A stretch of DNA of 64,000 nt, taken from assembly GCA_964405435.1 (NCBI GenBank), contig CAYOOD010000012.1, positions 50,438 to 114,437 on the forward strand, written 5' to 3'. This document shows, in pieces, positions 62,144 to 64,000 of the stretch (position 1 is its first letter; the number at the start of each line of letters is the position of its first letter). Position numbers and translations under genes: made by a program. Under the pieces are notes generated by a model. It was not told where the DNA came from and ran no database searches. It was given only the letters and a program-made list of their open reading frames with translations. The DNA comes from DVEG01 sp964405435 (GTDB lineage Bacteria > Cyanobacteriota > Cyanobacteriia > Cyanobacteriales > Oscillatoriaceae).

Positions 62144-62329
62144 ATGGCACTAACCGAGGCTGAAAAAAGAAGGGTCGATCAGCTTTTCGATCAGTTAGAT
62201 TATTACCAGCAACAAAAAGTTTTATCGTCTCAACAGGCTTTTGAAAATTGGCTGCGTAACAGCGTTTACTCAATTTACTGTAAAGTGAGAGATTGGTTGA
62301 ACGATCTTTGGATCTGGTTATTTGGATAG
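62144..62329 (+). CDS. Tandem microprotein 1
   Basis: 61 residues: an N-terminal charged helix with EKRRVDQLFDQLDYYQQQKV, a central FENWL and an aromatic, probably membrane-binding C-terminus (NSVYSIYCKVRDWLND, then LWIWLFG). AAGGAG lies ten bases before the ATG, overlapping the preceding stop. Homologous to the next two genes: shared pattern is EK-R-V, L-D-L, V-L-S, F-NWL, Y-IY-K, L, W-L-F. No signal peptide. Function unknown; likely acts with the GTPases. Confidence 0.75.
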   Translation: MALTEAEKRRVDQLFDQLDYYQQQKVLSSQQAFENWLRNSVYSIYCKVRDWLNDLWIWLFG

Positions 62330-62363
62330 TTGGCACACCGGGATTGTCAGAGGTAACACGACG

Positions 62364-62561
62364 ATGGGAAAAATGACAGATGCAGAAAAACGGAGGGTGA
62401 TGGAAATGCTCGACAACCTTGAAAGAAGCGAATTAGACAAAGTTTTAGCTTCTGTACAATCTTTCGGTAATTGGTTGTATAGCGCTGCTTACTCAATTTA
62501 TTGTAAAGTTAAGGATGCTTTGAGTAAGTTTTGGCAATCTCTTTGCAATTTATTTAATTGA
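62364..62561 (+). CDS. Tandem microprotein 2
   Basis: 65 residues from MGKMTDAEKRRV, AGAGG upstream. It has the same layout as its neighbours: EKRRVMEMLDNLERSELDKV, SFGNWLYSAAYSIYCKVKD, and FWQSLCNLFN. The 34-base spacing from microprotein 1 and its position make cotranscription certain in practice. An alternative start lies three codons on (MTDAEKRRV), matching microprotein 1 (MALTEAEKRRV) better. Confidence 0.75.
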   Translation: MGKMTDAEKRRVMEMLDNLERSELDKVLASVQSFGNWLYSAAYSIYCKVKDALSKFWQSLCNLFN

Positions 62562-62584
62562 TTTTAAATTGGGGAGCTATTTCA

Positions 62585-62776
62585 ATGACTTTAAGTGATT
62601 ACGAAAAGCAGCAAGTTATAGAACAGCTCGATATTTTAGAAGAAGCAACGCGAAGAGTCATCCTAGCATCACTTGATGCTTTTGGAAATTGGTTGGCAAA
62701 GGTACTTTATTTTATTTATCTCAAGCTAAAAGATGCACTCGGCAGATTTTGGAGATGGCTTTGTTCGCAATTTTGA
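62585..62776 (+). CDS. Tandem microprotein 3
   Basis: 63 residues from MTLSDYEKQQVIEQL with GGGGAGC upstream. It shares LASLDAFGNWL and YFIYLKLKDALGRFW with the others, and ends RWLCSQF. The most diverged of the three at the N-terminus, yet the AFGNWL and IYxKxKDAL core is kept, so selection on the C-terminal half is likely. A strong terminator follows 24 bases later. Confidence 0.75.
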   Translation: MTLSDYEKQQVIEQLDILEEATRRVILASLDAFGNWLAKVLYFIYLKLKDALGRFWRWLCSQF

Positions 62777-62799
62777 GATGAAAGACAATTTAACTATTG

Positions 62800-62838
62800 A
62801 AAAGCATTGAAAAGCGATCGCTTTTTAATGCTTTTTTT
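62800..62838 (+). terminator. Terminator of the GTPase-microprotein operon
   Basis: AAAAGCATT and AATGCTTTT, with an inner AAAAGCGATCGCTTTT, form one long stem ending in seven T. It marks the end of the five-gene operon. Confidence 0.9.
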
Positions 62839-63300
62839 ACAAGTAGCCCTCAGCCCTCCTCTCTCAGCTTTTGATGGGGGCAAGAGCAAAGGCAACAGGC
62901 AACAAGGCAACCTCTACGGTAATAAGGGCAATCTAGTTAGGAATTGACGAAAGCTGACAAAATCAGACTGGGTATAGCCACACAGATGAGGCAGTATGGC
63001 ATCCCATTTGTAACCATTGACTGTTCTTATTTGTGCAGGATGCTATCGTTGGAGTTTATAGATAATGGGTTTCTACATATAGCGCGTCTTGCAGGATTCG
63101 TACAGGTCGGGGAGGGGCGGGCACGGGGGCACCGCCCCTACAGGATTTGTACAATTTATTTAGAACCGCTATATTTGCAAGGCGATCGCTCTTCACCGTC
63201 AGGAAAGCGATCGCTGAAGGTCAAAGCCTGCCCCATACAAGCGATCGAAACAGGCGTCAATCCAAAAGCCTGTAACTTGAAACTGTGGTCTGAGTCGCAA
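62839..63300. other. Spacer and 5' part of a decayed toxin frame
   Basis: GGCAACAGGCAACAAGGCAAC short repeats at about 62890-62912 and a dispersed repeat with GGGCACGGGGGCACCGCCCC at 63118-63137. The open frame running from 62944 passes through this repeat and is probably not coding before about 63300. Confidence 0.5.
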
Positions 63301-63617
63301 CAAGGCTGGCATCCTACGCAAACACCGAATGGCCCCTTGAAGTATGTCGATAAAAATGGAATAATCAGAGTTACCCTCAAGCAGGGGAGTCCGAGAGCGC
63401 CTGGAAGCAACCACCCTCATGTAGAGCTGAGGAATGCAAAGGGCATTAGAATCGATCTACGGGGGAATCCCTTCAGCAGAAGAAGTTTATAGCAGTTTTT
63501 AAGCGACTGAGGTACTTCAGAAACCCGGCTTCTTCAAGAAGCCGGGTTTCTTACCTGTATTTCATCGGACTGAAAAACGCTATAGCTAATCATACACCGA
63601 TCGATTGGGACATTTAA
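63301..63617 (+). pseudogene. Polymorphic-toxin C-terminal module cut by a MITE
   Basis: The frame reads PNGPLKYVDKNGIIRVTLKQ, GSPRAPGSNHPHVELRNAKG, IDLRGNPFSRRSL and then stops inside the inserted element (TAG at 63490). After the element the text resumes as ANHTPIDWDI and TAA (63615-63617). Removing the 93-base element and one TA restores ...FSRRSLANHTPIDWDI. A GNPF-x-R...NHTPIDW end is typical of Rhs/CdiA-type toxin tips. The N-terminal part (export, PAAR/Rhs or CDI regions) is absent, so this is a stranded, broken toxin cassette. Confidence 0.75.
63490..63582 (+). mobile_element. TA-flanked MITE, copy 3, inserted in the toxin module
   Basis: 93 bases with TA on both sides (63488-63489 and 63583-63584). 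Ends TAGCAGTTTTTAAG and GACTGAAAAACGCTA, inner palindrome AGAAACCCGGCTTCTT / AAGAAGCCGGGTTTCT perfect. The empty site can be reconstructed from the interrupted toxin frame. Confidence 0.9.
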
Positions 63618-63985
63618 TTAGGGAACGCCTAAACTACTGGCACTTTCCCGGGTTTGAAAATGTTTACCTGGAGGATAGCTATGTTTTGGGTATTAAGGCT
63701 CAAGGATCTGTTGTAGAAATACTTATAGAAGCTGTACTGACTGAAAATCACCCCCTCTACGCTCACCCTTTACCGGGCGAACAGTATTGTTATCGGAAGA
63801 TGAACGTCAAATTTCCGCACCCTCAAACGTACAATTTAGTTCTTCAAAAAATTCGGTCTATTCCAGGGATAGATGGTAGCGTTGATTGGGGTAACGTAGA
63901 CGAGTTCTATAGGGATGAAGGAAAATATTACATGAGAGGAGAATGGGCAGGGCTGTTTCATTCTAATAAAATTAGAAGTCTGTAA
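63605..63985 (+). CDS. Candidate immunity protein downstream of the toxin module
   Basis: 126 residues if the TTG at 63605 is used, overlapping the toxin's last 13 bases. The sequence (LNYWHFPGFENVYLEDSYVL, AQGSVVEILIEAVLTENHPL, PQTYNLVLQKIRSIPGIDGS, EFYRDEGKYYMRGEWAGLFH) is a mixed alpha/beta protein with many aromatic residues, as in small immunity proteins, but no named family was recognised. No ATG lies before MNVKFP. The overlap with the toxin end is the strongest evidence. Stop at 63985, just inside the window. Confidence 0.65.
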   Translation: MGHLIRERLNYWHFPGFENVYLEDSYVLGIKAQGSVVEILIEAVLTENHPLYAHPLPGEQYCYRKMNVKFPHPQTYNLVLQKIRSIPGIDGSVDWGNVDEFYRDEGKYYMRGEWAGLFHSNKIRSL

Positions 63986-64000
63986 ACCCTGTTAGCAAGC

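Noticed and set aside
62944..63300. First 119 codons of the frame that ends in the toxin module
   Set aside because: Begins at TTG with no ribosome binding site and passes through a dispersed repeat with GGGCACGGGGGCACC; not credible as coding.

Overview
The window reads as a chromosomal contig of a filamentous, Oscillatoriales-like cyanobacterium. The evidence is the very high density of the HIP1 octamer GCGATCGC, the phycobilisome core genes apcA/apcB/apcC, the dark-operative protochlorophyllide reductase genes chlL and chlN with their usual repeat-rich intervening gene, a Psb28-family photosystem II assembly factor, heptamer-type short tandem repeats and abundant palindromic dispersed repeats. 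Genus-level placement (Oscillatoria, Microcoleus, Kamptonema-like) is inference only. A 100-N assembly gap lies at 42536-42635.

Layout. 0-4.7 kb: a partial exported protein, a secreted phytochelatin-synthase-like peptidase, a DUF4168 protein, a small LuxR-type regulator and hisS. 4.7-11.1 kb: a DUF4384 + TPR-CHAT (caspase-like) pair, an unknown gene, a Uma2-type nuclease and a psb28 homologue. 11.3-15.1 kb: cobB/cbiA and a 14-bladed WD40 protein. 15.3-24.6 kb: a metabolic block in which a GTP-cyclohydrolase-II-like gene, a DUF1688/URC4 gene and upp (the bacterial counterpart of the URC route of uracil breakdown) converge on a nucleoside-type ABC importer (BMP lipoprotein, double ATPase, two permeases) with an Rpn/DUF2887 nuclease gene between the permeases. 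24.8-31.8 kb: a sensory block with CheB, CheR-PAS, a PAS histidine kinase and a PAS-Crp fusion. 32.7-40.5 kb: DUF1830, two peroxiredoxins, a DnaJ/CbpA co-chaperone, a P-loop kinase, glgC and an exported serine hydrolase. 40.6-47.3 kb: chlN, the DUF5331-like repeat gene, chlL and a WD40 Ser/Thr kinase. 48.2-56.5 kb: a Crp-type regulator, a Dps protein with an altered ferroxidase centre, a 2Fe-2S ferredoxin-like protein, TerB, apcABC and an ftsW/rodA gene.

57-64 kb is an accessory, conflict-type island. It holds a second Uma2 gene, a broken toxin-like gene with its putative partner, a helix-turn-helix/P-loop STAND ATPase, and divergent from it a compact operon: an ordinary GTPase, a second protein whose GTPase motifs occur in circularly permuted order (G4-G5-G1-G3), and three tandem paralogous microproteins of 61-65 residues with aromatic, probably membrane-active C-termini. 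Five 9-bp iterons lie between the divergent genes and a strong terminator closes the operon. I do not recognise this combination as a named system, and it is the most interesting object in the window. Just beyond it a polymorphic-toxin module has been cut by a 93-bp TA-flanked MITE; the interrupted reading frame can be reconstructed across the element, and two further full copies of the element lie elsewhere in the window.

No tRNA, rRNA, CRISPR array or complete transposase gene was recognised by eye.
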